A stretch of 64,000 nt of DNA, taken from assembly GCA_964628235.1 (NCBI GenBank), contig CAZVLU010000002.1:70614-134613 (forward strand), written 5' to 3'. The DNA comes from CAMAVH01 sp964628235. GTDB lineage: Bacteria > Pseudomonadota > Alphaproteobacteria > SMXQ01. The translations under genes were made by a program, and so were the position numbers. Shown here piece by piece: positions 39,296 through 47,234 of this stretch (within the stretch, counting starts at the first letter, position 1; every line of letters begins with the position of its first letter). The notes below the pieces were generated by a model that saw only the letters and a program-made list of their open reading frames with translations, was not told the DNA's origin and searched no databases.

Positions 39296-40459
39296 TTATC
39301 TCTGGTCGAGCTTCAGCTCGATGCGGCGGTTGCGCGCGCGCAAAGCGGCGTTGTCGCCGGTTTCCAGCGGCTGGAATTCGCCGAAGCCGGCGGCGGCCAG
39401 GCGTTCGGGCGCGATGCCCTGCTCGATCAGCAGTTTGACCACCGAGGTGGCGCGCGCCGTCGACAATTCCCAGTTCGACGGGAATTGCGCCGTGGCGATC
39501 GGCACGATGTCGGTGTGGCCATCGACGCGCAAAATCCAGTTGATGTTGTCGGGGATCGTCACGGCGATCTCGCGCAAGGTGGCGGCGAGGCGGACGATCT
39601 GCTCGCGGCCCTGCGGCGTCATGTCGGCCGCGCCCGACGGGAACAGCACTTCCGATTGGAACACGAAGCGGTCGCCGACGACGCGGATGTCGGCGCGGTT
39701 GCCGAGCACTTCGCGCAGGCGGCCGAAAAACTCCGAGCGGTAGCGCGCCAATTCCTCGACCTTGCCGGCGAGCGCCAAGTTGAGGCGGCGGCCGAGATCG
39801 ACGATCTGCACGTTCTGCTCTTTGGATTTGGCTTCCGAGACGGCGAGCGCTTCCTCGATGCGCGCCATCTGCTGGCGCAGCGCCGCGATCTGGTCGTTGA
39901 GCAATTGCACTTGCGCTTGCGCCGCCACCAGCTCGGCGCTGGCCTTTTCGGTTTCGCCGGTCTTGGTCGCGAGATCGCCGGCCAGCTTGTCGCGCGCCGC
40001 GCGCATCGCCTCGATCTGGCGTTGCAGGTTGGCGATTTCGGCGAGGCTCGCTTCGATGCGGGCGCGGTCGGCCTCGATGGTCTGGAAGGCGTCGGCCAAT
40101 TCTTTGGCGATGCGGTCGGCTTCGCCGGCGCGGCCTTCGGTTTCCGATAGGCGCAGCGCCAGGCGGTCGCGGTCGGCGGTCGAGTCCTGCAATTGGTCGG
40201 AGAGTTGGCTGAGCGACAGGCGCAGATCGGCGCTCGCCTGTTTTTCCAACGCGAGCAATTCGGAGAGCTGGCTCAGTTCGGCGCGCAGGCGCGTCAGCGC
40301 CTGGTCGCGGCCCGAGAGCATGTCGGTGAGGAAGAATTGCCCGAGCACGAAGACGGTCAGCACGAACATGATGACCATCAGCAGCGTGGCGAGCGCGTCG
40401 ACGAAGCCCGGCCAAATGTCCGGCGTGGCGCTGCGGCGGCTGCGGCTGGAGAGGGCCAT
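39296..40459 (-). CDS. OmpA/MotB-like peptidoglycan-binding membrane protein
   Basis: 387 residues: short basic cytoplasmic N-terminus, one membrane helix WPGFVDALATLLMVIMFVLTVFVLGQFFL, a long coiled coil (~55-235), and a C-terminal OmpA domain (FPSGAADMTPQGREQIVRLA ... VDGHTDIVPI ... NWELSTARATSVVKLLIEQGI ... NRRIELKL). The helix with its single acidic residue (FVDAL) resembles MotB/ExbD/ZorB-type stator subunits. It follows the MotA-like gene on the same strand, so the two likely form a proton-driven stator-like complex anchored to peptidoglycan. No flagellar genes are near. Confidence 0.85.
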   Translation of the reverse strand: MALSSRSRRSATPDIWPGFVDALATLLMVIMFVLTVFVLGQFFLTDMLSGRDQALTRLRAELSQLSELLALEKQASADLRLSLSQLSDQLQDSTADRDRLALRLSETEGRAGEADRIAKELADAFQTIEADRARIEASLAEIANLQRQIEAMRAARDKLAGDLATKTGETEKASAELVAAQAQVQLLNDQIAALRQQMARIEEALAVSEAKSKEQNVQIVDLGRRLNLALAGKVEELARYRSEFFGRLREVLGNRADIRVVGDRFVFQSEVLFPSGAADMTPQGREQIVRLAATLREIAVTIPDNINWILRVDGHTDIVPIATAQFPSNWELSTARATSVVKLLIEQGIAPERLAAAGFGEFQPLETGDNAALRARNRRIELKLDQR

Positions 40460-40489
40460 GGCTAGAGGGCCAGCATCTTATGCGCGGCC

Positions 40490-40604
40490 CACCCCCACCC
40501 CGGCCCTCCCCCGTGAAGGGGGAGGGTGAAGGTGACGATTGGGGTCTCAAACCCTCTCCCCTCGCGGGAGCGGGTGCGAGGGCAGCGAGCGGGTGAGGGG
40601 GAGC
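40490..40604. repeat. Dispersed C-rich palindromic repeat, diverged copy C
   Basis: CCACCCCCACCCCGGCCCTCCCCC-GTGAA-GGGGGAGGG followed by a second imperfect hairpin with CCCTCTCCCC and GGGTGAGGGGG. Related to copies at 15840 and 28299. It separates the MotA-like stop from the OmpA-like start. Confidence 0.75.
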
Positions 40605-40622
40605 GAGCGCTCATCGGCGCGA

Positions 40623-41829
40623 TCACGAGCGGGTCGGCGTCGTCGGGCCGCGGGCCGCGGGCGGCAGCGCGGCGATGGTGCGCGAGAGGATTTTGATCTC
40701 GCTGCGGATCTCCTCGACGGTCTGGCTGCGGCCCTGGCTCATCTCTTCGAGCAGGCGCGCGAGATAGACCTCGATGTTGCGGATATGGCCGCGCGTCGCG
40801 TCGTCGAGCGCGCCGTCGCGCCGCTCGCCTGCGTCGGCGAGGCGGGCCAGCACCGGCTTGAGCTCCATCTGGCTCTCGGCCAGCTTGATCATCAGCGTCT
40901 GCTCGGCGCGCATCTGGTCGGTGAGAATCGACAGGCGCTCGTTGAGCTGCACGCTGGCGTTGTTGGCAGTGATGCGGCTTTCCTCGCCGCGGCTCATGGT
41001 GCGCTGCAGGCTTTCGAGGCTCTCGGCGGTCTGCTCCAACAGCGCCTGGACATAAGCCGGCACCGAGGTTTCGCCTTCGCTGATCGACGGGCCGCTGCCG
41101 GTGGCGATGCGCGTTTGCGAGGCCAGCGTCTCTTCCAACTCGTTGAAGAAGCGGTTCTGCGCCTGGCCGGCTTGCAGATCGAGGAAGCCCAGCACCAGCG
41201 AGCCTGCGAGGCCGAACAGCGACGACGAGAAGGCCGTGCCCATGCCTGCCAGCGGCGTCGACAGGCCGGCTTTCAGGTTGGCGAAAATCTCGGTCATGTT
41301 GCCCGTGCCGACGTCGAGCGCGGCGATGACGTCGGCGATCGAGCCGATCGTCAGGATGAGGCCCCAGAAGGTGCCGAGCAGGCCGNNNNNNNNNNTAGGC
41401 GAGGAAGATCAGCAGCGCCGTCATATAGCGGGCGATCTCGCGCGATTCGTCCAAGCGCAGCGCGATGCCGTCGAGCAAGGAGCGCAGCGCCATCGGGCTC
41501 AGCGAGATGCGCGAGCGGCGCTCGGCGAGCAGGGCTGCGATCGAGGCCAAACGGCGCGGCGCCGGCGGCAGCGGGCGCGTGTTGCCGGCGGCGGGCGCCA
41601 AGCGGCGCTCCTTGCGCCAGGCTTCGAGCCAGGCGGCTTCGCTTTTCAGCAGCACGACCTGGCGGAAGATCAGCACGATGCCGAACAGGCAGACGCCGAG
41701 GATGAGCGTATTGAGATAGGGATTATGCAGGAAGGCGGCGCGCAGCACGCCCGACATCATCACGGCGGCGGCAAGCACGAACAGCAGAAATATCGCCATG
41801 CGCGTCAGGTAATTCTGGGGCGACGACAT
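40623..41829 (-). CDS. MotA/TolQ/ExbB-like proton channel protein (interrupted by assembly gap)
   Basis: A single gene of about 400 residues split by a 10-N gap that shifts the frame. Upstream half: MSSPQNYLTRMAIFLLFVLAAAVMMSG, second helix, then a cytoplasmic region ending REIARYMTALLIFLA. Downstream half resumes GLLGTFWGLILTIGSIADVI, FSSSLFGLAGSLVLGFL, and a long coiled-coil tail (QRTMSRGEESRITANNASVQ ... VYLARLLEEMSQ). The GLLGTFWGL motif is diagnostic of MotA/TolQ/ExbB channels. The frameshift is an assembly artefact, not evidence of a pseudogene. Partner of the OmpA-like gene downstream. Confidence 0.85.
41386..41395. other. Assembly gap of 10 N inside the MotA-like gene
   Basis: Ten N. 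Family sequences read LLIFLGLLGTFWG here; the flanks supply LLIFLA(Y) and GLLGTFWG, so the contig ends probably overlap and the real gap is zero or negative. Confidence 0.9.
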
Positions 41830-41949
41830 GCAGTCTCCTTCGCGGGGCGCGGCGTTAAAGCCGCGCGAGGCTGACGGGGAAATATGTCAATTCTGTGCCC
41901 CGAATATCGATGCCCGATGCCGTATCGGGCGGCGACGGGGATGGCCGGG

Positions 41950-43116
41950 CTAACGGGCGACGAGGACCAGATCGACGCGGTCGCCGGGGCCGCCTTCGGC
42001 ATTGTTGCCGAGCGCGCGCACGTCGATGCGGGTCGAGCCGATGCCCTGCTCGATCAGGTAGGACCGCACAGCGAGGGCGCGCGACAGCGAGATGCGGCGC
42101 GCCTTGCTGGCCGCTTCGGCGTTGCCGCTGGCGTAGGCCTTCACCTGCACGCGCATGGCCGGGTTCTTGGTCATGGTGTCGATGACGCTTTTGACATCGC
42201 CCTTGGCGGGGTCGGGCAGCGTCACGTTCTCGCCGGTAAAGCCGATGCGCAAAGCCTGGCTTTCGCCGCTCGGCAGAACCGGGGGCTGCGGCACGGGCGC
42301 CACGGCGGCGGTCTGTTGCTGGCGCGGCGCCGGGGCGGGCGGCGTTTCAATGCGCGGCGCGGGCGTTGCCACAGGCGCCGGGCGCGGTTCGGACGCGGCG
42401 ACGGGGGACGGCAGCGGCGCGGGCGCTGCAGCAACCGGAGCCGGCATCGGCTCGGGCTGTTGAATTTCCGGTAGATCGGCCAAGGCGCGGATTTCCGGTG
42501 CGGCGCTCGCGCTGGGAGCCGGCGCAGGGGCTGGCGCAGGCGTGGGGGCCTGGCGACTGGCGGTGGCCGCCGGCGCAGGGGCAGGACGGCTCGCCGTCGC
42601 AGTCGGGGCGGGCGTCGGCGCGGGGGCGGGCGCAGGTGCGGCCATGACCGGCGCAGGCGTCGGAGCCGGGGCGGGAGTCGGCGCGGGCATCGGTGCCGGG
42701 GCCGCCGTCACAACAGGCGCGGGTGTCGGCCGCACAGGGGCCGGGGCGGCGGTGGCGGGGGCCGGGCGTGCAGGCGCCGCAGTTGGGGTGGGCGCGGCGC
42801 GTTGCGGCGCCGGGGCGCTGGCGGCGGCCGGACGCGAGGGCGCGCTGGCGCCGGGCGGGGTCAAGACGATGCGGCCGCCGGGGCGGCTGGGGACGCTGGC
42901 GGCGGGCGGGTTGTAGCCGCCATCGACGGCGTCGAGCGCGCCCATGTCGACAGTGACGTTGCCGCGCGGCGCGGCGCTGCCGCCGATCACCAGCGTCTCG
43001 CCGTCATAGTACGACTGCGCGGCCAGCGGGCTGGCCAGCGAACTGGTGAAAGCGAGAGCGGCGACGCCGCCGAGGAGCAAGGACGCGCGACGGGCGCGAG
43101 GGGAGCGGAAGTCCAT
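41950..43116 (-). CDS. OmpA-domain protein with long Ala/Pro-rich linker
   Basis: 388 residues: basic N-terminus and signal-like helix (ASLLLGGVAALAFTSSLASPLAAQS), a YYDGETLVIGG segment, then about 200 residues of Ala-Pro repeats (APAPTPAPAP type), and a C-terminal OmpA-like domain (QALRIGFTGENVTLPDP ... MRVQVKAYASGNAEAASKARRISLSRALAVRSYLIEQGI ... GDRVDLVLV). The linker probably spans the periplasm so that the OmpA domain reaches peptidoglycan. Strand assignment rests on the OmpA domain, because the repeat keeps several other frames open. It lies 120 bp upstream of the MotA-like gene on the same strand. Confidence 0.85.
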   Translation of the reverse strand: MDFRSPRARRASLLLGGVAALAFTSSLASPLAAQSYYDGETLVIGGSAAPRGNVTVDMGALDAVDGGYNPPAASVPSRPGGRIVLTPPGASAPSRPAAASAPAPQRAAPTPTAAPARPAPATAAPAPVRPTPAPVVTAAPAPMPAPTPAPAPTPAPVMAAPAPAPAPTPAPTATASRPAPAPAATASRQAPTPAPAPAPAPSASAAPEIRALADLPEIQQPEPMPAPVAAAPAPLPSPVAASEPRPAPVATPAPRIETPPAPAPRQQQTAAVAPVPQPPVLPSGESQALRIGFTGENVTLPDPAKGDVKSVIDTMTKNPAMRVQVKAYASGNAEAASKARRISLSRALAVRSYLIEQGIGSTRIDVRALGNNAEGGPGDRVDLVLVAR

Positions 43117-43242
43117 TGAGCGACGGTGCCCGACTGTGAAGCCATTGATCGGACTGACAATAGCCCAGTCCGGCCAGCCGCCACAACATGCGACTTAGCA
43201 GCGACTTGTGGCCGTTAGGCGGCCTGTTGGCGGATTTAACGC

Positions 43243-44076
43243 CTATTTGCCGGCGGTTTTGCCGGCTTCGCGCAGTATGCGGGCGAATTCGCTATGCAGC
43301 TTGTCGTTGGCGACCAGCACGCTGCCCTTTTCGAGCATGTCCGTGCCGCCGTCCATGTCGCTGACATAGCCGCCCGCTTCGCGGATCAGCAACAGGCCGG
43401 CGGCGATGTCCCAAGCGTTGAGCTTGCGCTCCCAAAAGCCGTCGTAACGGCCGGCGGCGACATAGGCGAGGTCGAGCGCCGCCGAGCCCATGCGATGGAC
43501 CGAGGAGACGCGCTCCATCATCGCCGAGAGTTCGGCGATGAAGACCTTGGGATCGGAGCGGCCCTGCACCGGGATGCCGGTGGCGAAGACGCAGTCGGCG
43601 AGCTTGGCGCGGCCCGACACGCGCAGGCGCTTGCCGTTCAAGAACGCGCCCTGGCCCTTCTCGGCGTAGAACATCTCGTCGCGGATCGGCTCGTAGATCA
43701 TGCCGGCGAGCGTCTCGCGGCGCACGCCGCCGGGCGTCTTGCGGTATTTTTCCAGCGCGATCGACATGCAGAAATGCGGGATGCCGTGCAGGAAGTTCGT
43801 CGTGCCGTCGAGCGGATCGATCACCCAGCGGTGTTCGCCGTCGTTGCCGACGATCTCGCCGCCCTCTTCGAGGATGAAGCCGAAGCCGGGCCGCGCCTTC
43901 GACAGTTCGGCGCGCAGCGTGTTCTCGGCTTTGGTGTCGGCCTGCGAGACGAAATCCGCCGGGCCCTTCTGCGACACCTGCAATTGCTCGACTTCGCCGA
44001 AGTCGTGCAACAGCGAGCGCGCCGCTTTGCGGGCGGCTTTTTCCAAGACGTTGAACAGCGGCGAGCGGAGCGTCAT
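43243..44076 (-). CDS. Inositol monophosphatase family protein (SuhB-like)
   Basis: 277-residue Mg-dependent phosphatase of the IMPase family. Metal-binding motifs: FILEEGGEI (normally EExG), WVIDPLDGTTNFLHGIP and WDIAAGLLLIREAGG. Overall similarity is to bacterial SuhB/inositol-1-monophosphatases, which act on inositol phosphate or related sugar phosphates. The ATG at 44076 (MTLRSPLFNVLEKAARKAARSLL is the usual N-terminal helix) is preferred to one at 44139. Confidence 0.92.
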   Translation of the reverse strand: MTLRSPLFNVLEKAARKAARSLLHDFGEVEQLQVSQKGPADFVSQADTKAENTLRAELSKARPGFGFILEEGGEIVGNDGEHRWVIDPLDGTTNFLHGIPHFCMSIALEKYRKTPGGVRRETLAGMIYEPIRDEMFYAEKGQGAFLNGKRLRVSGRAKLADCVFATGIPVQGRSDPKVFIAELSAMMERVSSVHRMGSAALDLAYVAAGRYDGFWERKLNAWDIAAGLLLIREAGGYVSDMDGGTDMLEKGSVLVANDKLHSEFARILREAGKTAGK

Positions 44077-44102
44077 CGGAAACCTAGCTGGTGTGTGAAA
44101 TG

Positions 44103-44136
44103 AAAACGGCGGCGCGAAGACTCCCCCGCGCCGCCG
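44103..44136 (-). terminator. Terminator downstream of efp
   Basis: CGGCGGCGCG / CGCGCCGCCG with a 10-base loop; on the minus strand the stem is followed by TTTTCATTTC. Lies 18 bases after the efp stop. Confidence 0.8.
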
Positions 44137-44153
44137 CACATCAAGCGAACGCG

Positions 44154-44720
44154 CTAGTCTTTGGCGCGTTCCATGTAGGTGCCGTCGGCTGTGTTGATGA
44201 CGATGCGCGTGCCCGAGCCGACATGCGGCGGGACCATGACGCGCGTGCCGTTCTCGAGAATGGCCGGCTTGTAGGACGACGACGCCGTCTGGCCCTTCAC
44301 GACCGGATCGGCTTCGGTGATCATCATGGTGACGGTCTGCGGCAGGGTCGCCGACACCGGCGAGCCGTCGATCATCTCGACCGTGACCGGCATGCCTTCT
44401 TGCAGGAACTGCGCCGGATCGCCGAGCACTTCGGCCGGCACCACGAGCTGCTCGTAATTTTCCGTGTTCATGAAGGTCAGGTTCTCGCCGTCCTTGAACA
44501 GGAAGGTGGTCTCGACTTCGTCGACCTGGACCTTCTCGACCGTGTCGGCGGTGCGCCAGCGGCCGTTCGACTTGGTGCCGGTGCGCACGTCGCGGATTTC
44601 GACGGTGATGAAGGCGCCGCCCTTGCCGGGCTGGACGATCTGGGTCTTGAGGACGGTCCAGAGGCGGCCGTCATGCTCGATGACGTTGCCGGGACGCATA
44701 AGGTTCGCATTCATCTTCAT
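44154..44720 (-). CDS. efp: Elongation factor P
   Basis: 188-residue translation factor that relieves ribosome stalling at polyproline. Three-domain length; modification loop PGKGGAF with the target Lys at about residue 33-34; C-terminal GTRIVINTADGTYMER typical. ATG 44720 (MKMNANLMRPGN) aligns with the usual start. The gene is next to epmB and epmA, so the Lys is predicted to be beta-lysylated. Several products in this window are proline-rich (TolA, the OmpA-linker protein) and are plausible clients. Confidence 0.96.
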   Translation of the reverse strand: MKMNANLMRPGNVIEHDGRLWTVLKTQIVQPGKGGAFITVEIRDVRTGTKSNGRWRTADTVEKVQVDEVETTFLFKDGENLTFMNTENYEQLVVPAEVLGDPAQFLQEGMPVTVEMIDGSPVSATLPQTVTMMITEADPVVKGQTASSSYKPAILENGTRVMVPPHVGSGTRIVINTADGTYMERAKD

Positions 44721-44822
44721 GGCGAGAGGCCTGGAATTCCAAGGTTTTTTCGAGGATAGGGCGGAAAGCGGGGCGAACCTATCAGCTTGGCCCTAAGGGG
44801 GCAAGGCTGGCGGCTTCGCTGA

Positions 44823-45899
44823 TTATTGCGGGTTTTGCGGGTCTTTCGGCGGGTAATCGTGCGTCCCGCCGTCGGGATCGGCGACGGTCCAGCCGCTCTC
44901 GCCGCGCGTCAGATAGTCGGGACCGATCGGCACTTTGCCGTGGCCGCCCGGAATGTCGAGCACGTAGCTCGGCTGGCAGAGCCCCGAGACGCGGCCGCGA
45001 AGGCTGCGCAAAATCTCCTGGCCGCGTTCGATGGCTAAGCGGAAATGGCCGGTGCCGCGCGCCAGATCGGGATGATGCAGGTAATAGGGCTTGATGCGAT
45101 TGGCGACGAGGGCGCGCATCAGCGCTTCCATCGCCGCTTCGTCGTCGTTGACGCCGGCCAGCAGCACCGACTGCGCCAGCATCGGGATGCCGGCCTCGAC
45201 CAGCCGGGCGCAGGCCGCCTTCGCCTCGGGCGTCAATTCGTCGGCATGGTTGCAATGAAGTACGACATAGACCGCCTTGGCGCATTTGAGCGCCGCGACC
45301 ATCTCGGCATCGATCTTGGCCGGATCGGCGACCGGCAGGCGGGTGTGGATGCGGATGACGCCGACATGATCGATAGCGGCGAGCTGATCGACGATGTCGC
45401 GCAGACGGCGCGGCGACATGACGAGCGGATCGCCGCCCGACAGAATCACTTCCCAAATCTCGCCGTGGCTGCGGATGTAATCGAGCGCGGCCGCCAACTC
45501 AGCGGCGTCGAGCGCATCGCCGCCGGGACCGACCTGCTCGCGGCGGAAACAGAAGCGGCAATAGACGGCGCAGGCATGGATCGGTTTCAGCAGCACGCGG
45601 TCGGCGTAACGATGGACGATGCCCTTCACCGGCGCGTGGCTTTCGTCGCCGATCGGATCGCCCAATTCCTCGCGGGCGATGACCAGCTCGTCGGCCGACG
45701 GCACGAACTGGCGCGCGACGGCGTCGCTGCGCCTGGCGCCTTCGGCGAGATGCGGCGTGACGGCGACGGCATAGCGCCGCGCGACTTGGCGGGCGGCGGC
45801 GACCGCATCGCCGTCGAGCAGGCCGGCGTCGGCGAGCGCGTCGGCGTCGCGCAGCGTCTGCGCGGGCAGTTCGGGCGGGGTGAGGGCGGGCTTTTGCAT
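44823..45899 (-). CDS. epmB: EF-P lysine 2,3-aminomutase (KamA/EpmB family)
   Basis: 358-residue radical SAM enzyme. The cluster-binding CxxxCxxC is CAVYCRFCFRR (~109-119), followed by ILSGGDPLV, IRIHTRLPV and the C-terminal CQPSYVLDIPGGHGKVP with PLP-lysine in the family. Converts L-alpha-lysine to beta-lysine used by EpmA to modify EF-P. Assignment to EpmB rather than catabolic KamA rests on its position between efp and epmA. Confidence 0.9.
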   Translation of the reverse strand: MQKPALTPPELPAQTLRDADALADAGLLDGDAVAAARQVARRYAVAVTPHLAEGARRSDAVARQFVPSADELVIAREELGDPIGDESHAPVKGIVHRYADRVLLKPIHACAVYCRFCFRREQVGPGGDALDAAELAAALDYIRSHGEIWEVILSGGDPLVMSPRRLRDIVDQLAAIDHVGVIRIHTRLPVADPAKIDAEMVAALKCAKAVYVVLHCNHADELTPEAKAACARLVEAGIPMLAQSVLLAGVNDDEAAMEALMRALVANRIKPYYLHHPDLARGTGHFRLAIERGQEILRSLRGRVSGLCQPSYVLDIPGGHGKVPIGPDYLTRGESGWTVADPDGGTHDYPPKDPQNPQ

Positions 45900-46037
45900 G
45901 ACGACGATCAGGGGCGGATGTCGGAGTCTTTTGCCGGGAACGGGGGCTTTACGGGCCGCGCCATCTCACGGCATATGGGGCCTTATGAATAATCGAAAAG
46001 CCGCCCTCCTTGCACAAGAATCGCTGGTGCATCCATC

Positions 46038-47087
46038 TTGACGGCCTGGTGGGACAAGGACGCCTTCGCGGCGAAACGGCCCTATTTGCAGGCCCGCGCC
46101 GCCATGACGGCGGCGCTGCGCGGCTATTTCACGGCCAAGGATTTCCTTGAGGTCGAGACGCCGGCGCTGCAGGTCTCGCCCGGCTTGGAGCCGCATCTCA
46201 AGGCGTTCGCCACCGAACTGACCGACCCGTACGGCGGCCCGGCCAAGCCGATGTATCTCCACACCTCGCCGGAATTCGCCATGAAGAAGCTGCTGGCCGC
46301 CGGCCTGCCGCGCATCTTCCAACTCGCGCCGGTGTTCCGCGACGGCGAGCGTTCCGACACCCATCACCCGGCCTTCAGCATGGTCGAATGGTACCGCGCC
46401 GGCGAACCGCTCGCGGCGCTGATCGACGATTGCGGCGCGTTGTTGCGCGCGACGTTCCTCGCCGTGCCGGAAGACTTACGAAACGGCGGGCTGCGCTGGA
46501 AGGGCAAAAGCTGCGATCCGATGCGCCGGCCCGAAGTGTTGACGGTGGCCGACGCCTTCCGCCGCTATGCGTCAGGCCTCGACATTCTCGCCACCGCGCC
46601 CGATCCGCTCAATCCGAGCGTCGAACGCCTGCGCGCGGCGGCGCTCCATGCTGGAATCAAACTGCCCGAGAGCGGCGATTGGGAAGATTTGTTTTTCCAT
46701 ATCTTCCTCGATCATATCGAGCCGAAGCTGGGCATCGGCGCGCCGACGGCCTTAATCGACTATCCGCTGTCGATGGCGGCGCTGGCGAAAAAATCGGCGC
46801 GCGATCCGCGCGTCGCCGACCGCGTCGAGCTGTATGTCGCGGGATTGGAATTGGCCAACGGCTTCGCCGAACTGACCGACGCCGCCGAGCAGCGCCGCCG
46901 CTTCGAAGCCGACATGGAGAAGAAGCAGCGGCTTTATGGGGTGCGCTATCCGCTCGACGAGGATTTCCTCGCGGCACTCGCAGAGATGCCCGACGCCAGC
47001 GGCATCGCGCTCGGTTTCGACCGCTTGGTCATGCTGGCGACCGGCGCGGAAAAGATCGACGACGTGCTATGGGCCCCGGTGGCGTAA
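46038..47087 (+). CDS. epmA: EF-P--(R)-beta-lysine ligase (GenX)
   Basis: 349-residue class II lysyl-tRNA-synthetase-like protein lacking the anticodon-binding domain. Motif 2 region FRDGERSDTHHPAFSMVEWYRAG (split across the usual FRxE signature) and motif 3 GIALGFDRLVMLATG are present. It attaches beta-lysine to EF-P. The best start is TTG at 46038 (MTAWWDKDAFAAKRPYL matches the family N-terminus); no ATG is available upstream. Divergent from epmB across 138 bp. Confidence 0.93.
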   Translation: MTAWWDKDAFAAKRPYLQARAAMTAALRGYFTAKDFLEVETPALQVSPGLEPHLKAFATELTDPYGGPAKPMYLHTSPEFAMKKLLAAGLPRIFQLAPVFRDGERSDTHHPAFSMVEWYRAGEPLAALIDDCGALLRATFLAVPEDLRNGGLRWKGKSCDPMRRPEVLTVADAFRRYASGLDILATAPDPLNPSVERLRAAALHAGIKLPESGDWEDLFFHIFLDHIEPKLGIGAPTALIDYPLSMAALAKKSARDPRVADRVELYVAGLELANGFAELTDAAEQRRRFEADMEKKQRLYGVRYPLDEDFLAALAEMPDASGIALGFDRLVMLATGAEKIDDVLWAPVA

Positions 47088-47104
47088 GCCGCTATTTGCT
47101 GCCG

Positions 47105-47232
47105 CATCACCCCCTCCCTAACCCTCCCCGCAAGGGGGAGGGGACTCAAGTGCGCGAGCCCTCCCCTCAATGGGCGTTGGGATCAAGTGCGCGCGCCCTC
47201 CCCCTCGACGGGGGAGGGGTGGGTGGGGGTGC
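47105..47232. repeat. Dispersed C-rich palindromic repeat, diverged copy D
   Basis: CCCTCCC...CCTCCCC-GCAA-GGGGGAGGGG, then a short duplicated piece TCAAGTGCGCG.GCCCTCCCC, then CCCTCCCCC-TCGAC-GGGGGAGGGG and GGGTGGGGG. Lies between the convergent epmA and MFS genes. Confidence 0.78.
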
Positions 47233-47234
47233 GA

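Noticed and set aside
39296..41829. Zorya (ZorAB) anti-phage system
   Set aside because: The MotA-like and OmpA-like pair has the right architecture, but no ZorC, ZorD or ZorE gene is adjacent. The neighbours are an ABC exporter and an OmpA protein; it looks like a core envelope pair.
40623..41829. MotA-like gene as a true pseudogene
   Set aside because: The frame break coincides exactly with the 10-N gap and the flanks rejoin in the conserved motif, so it is an assembly artefact.
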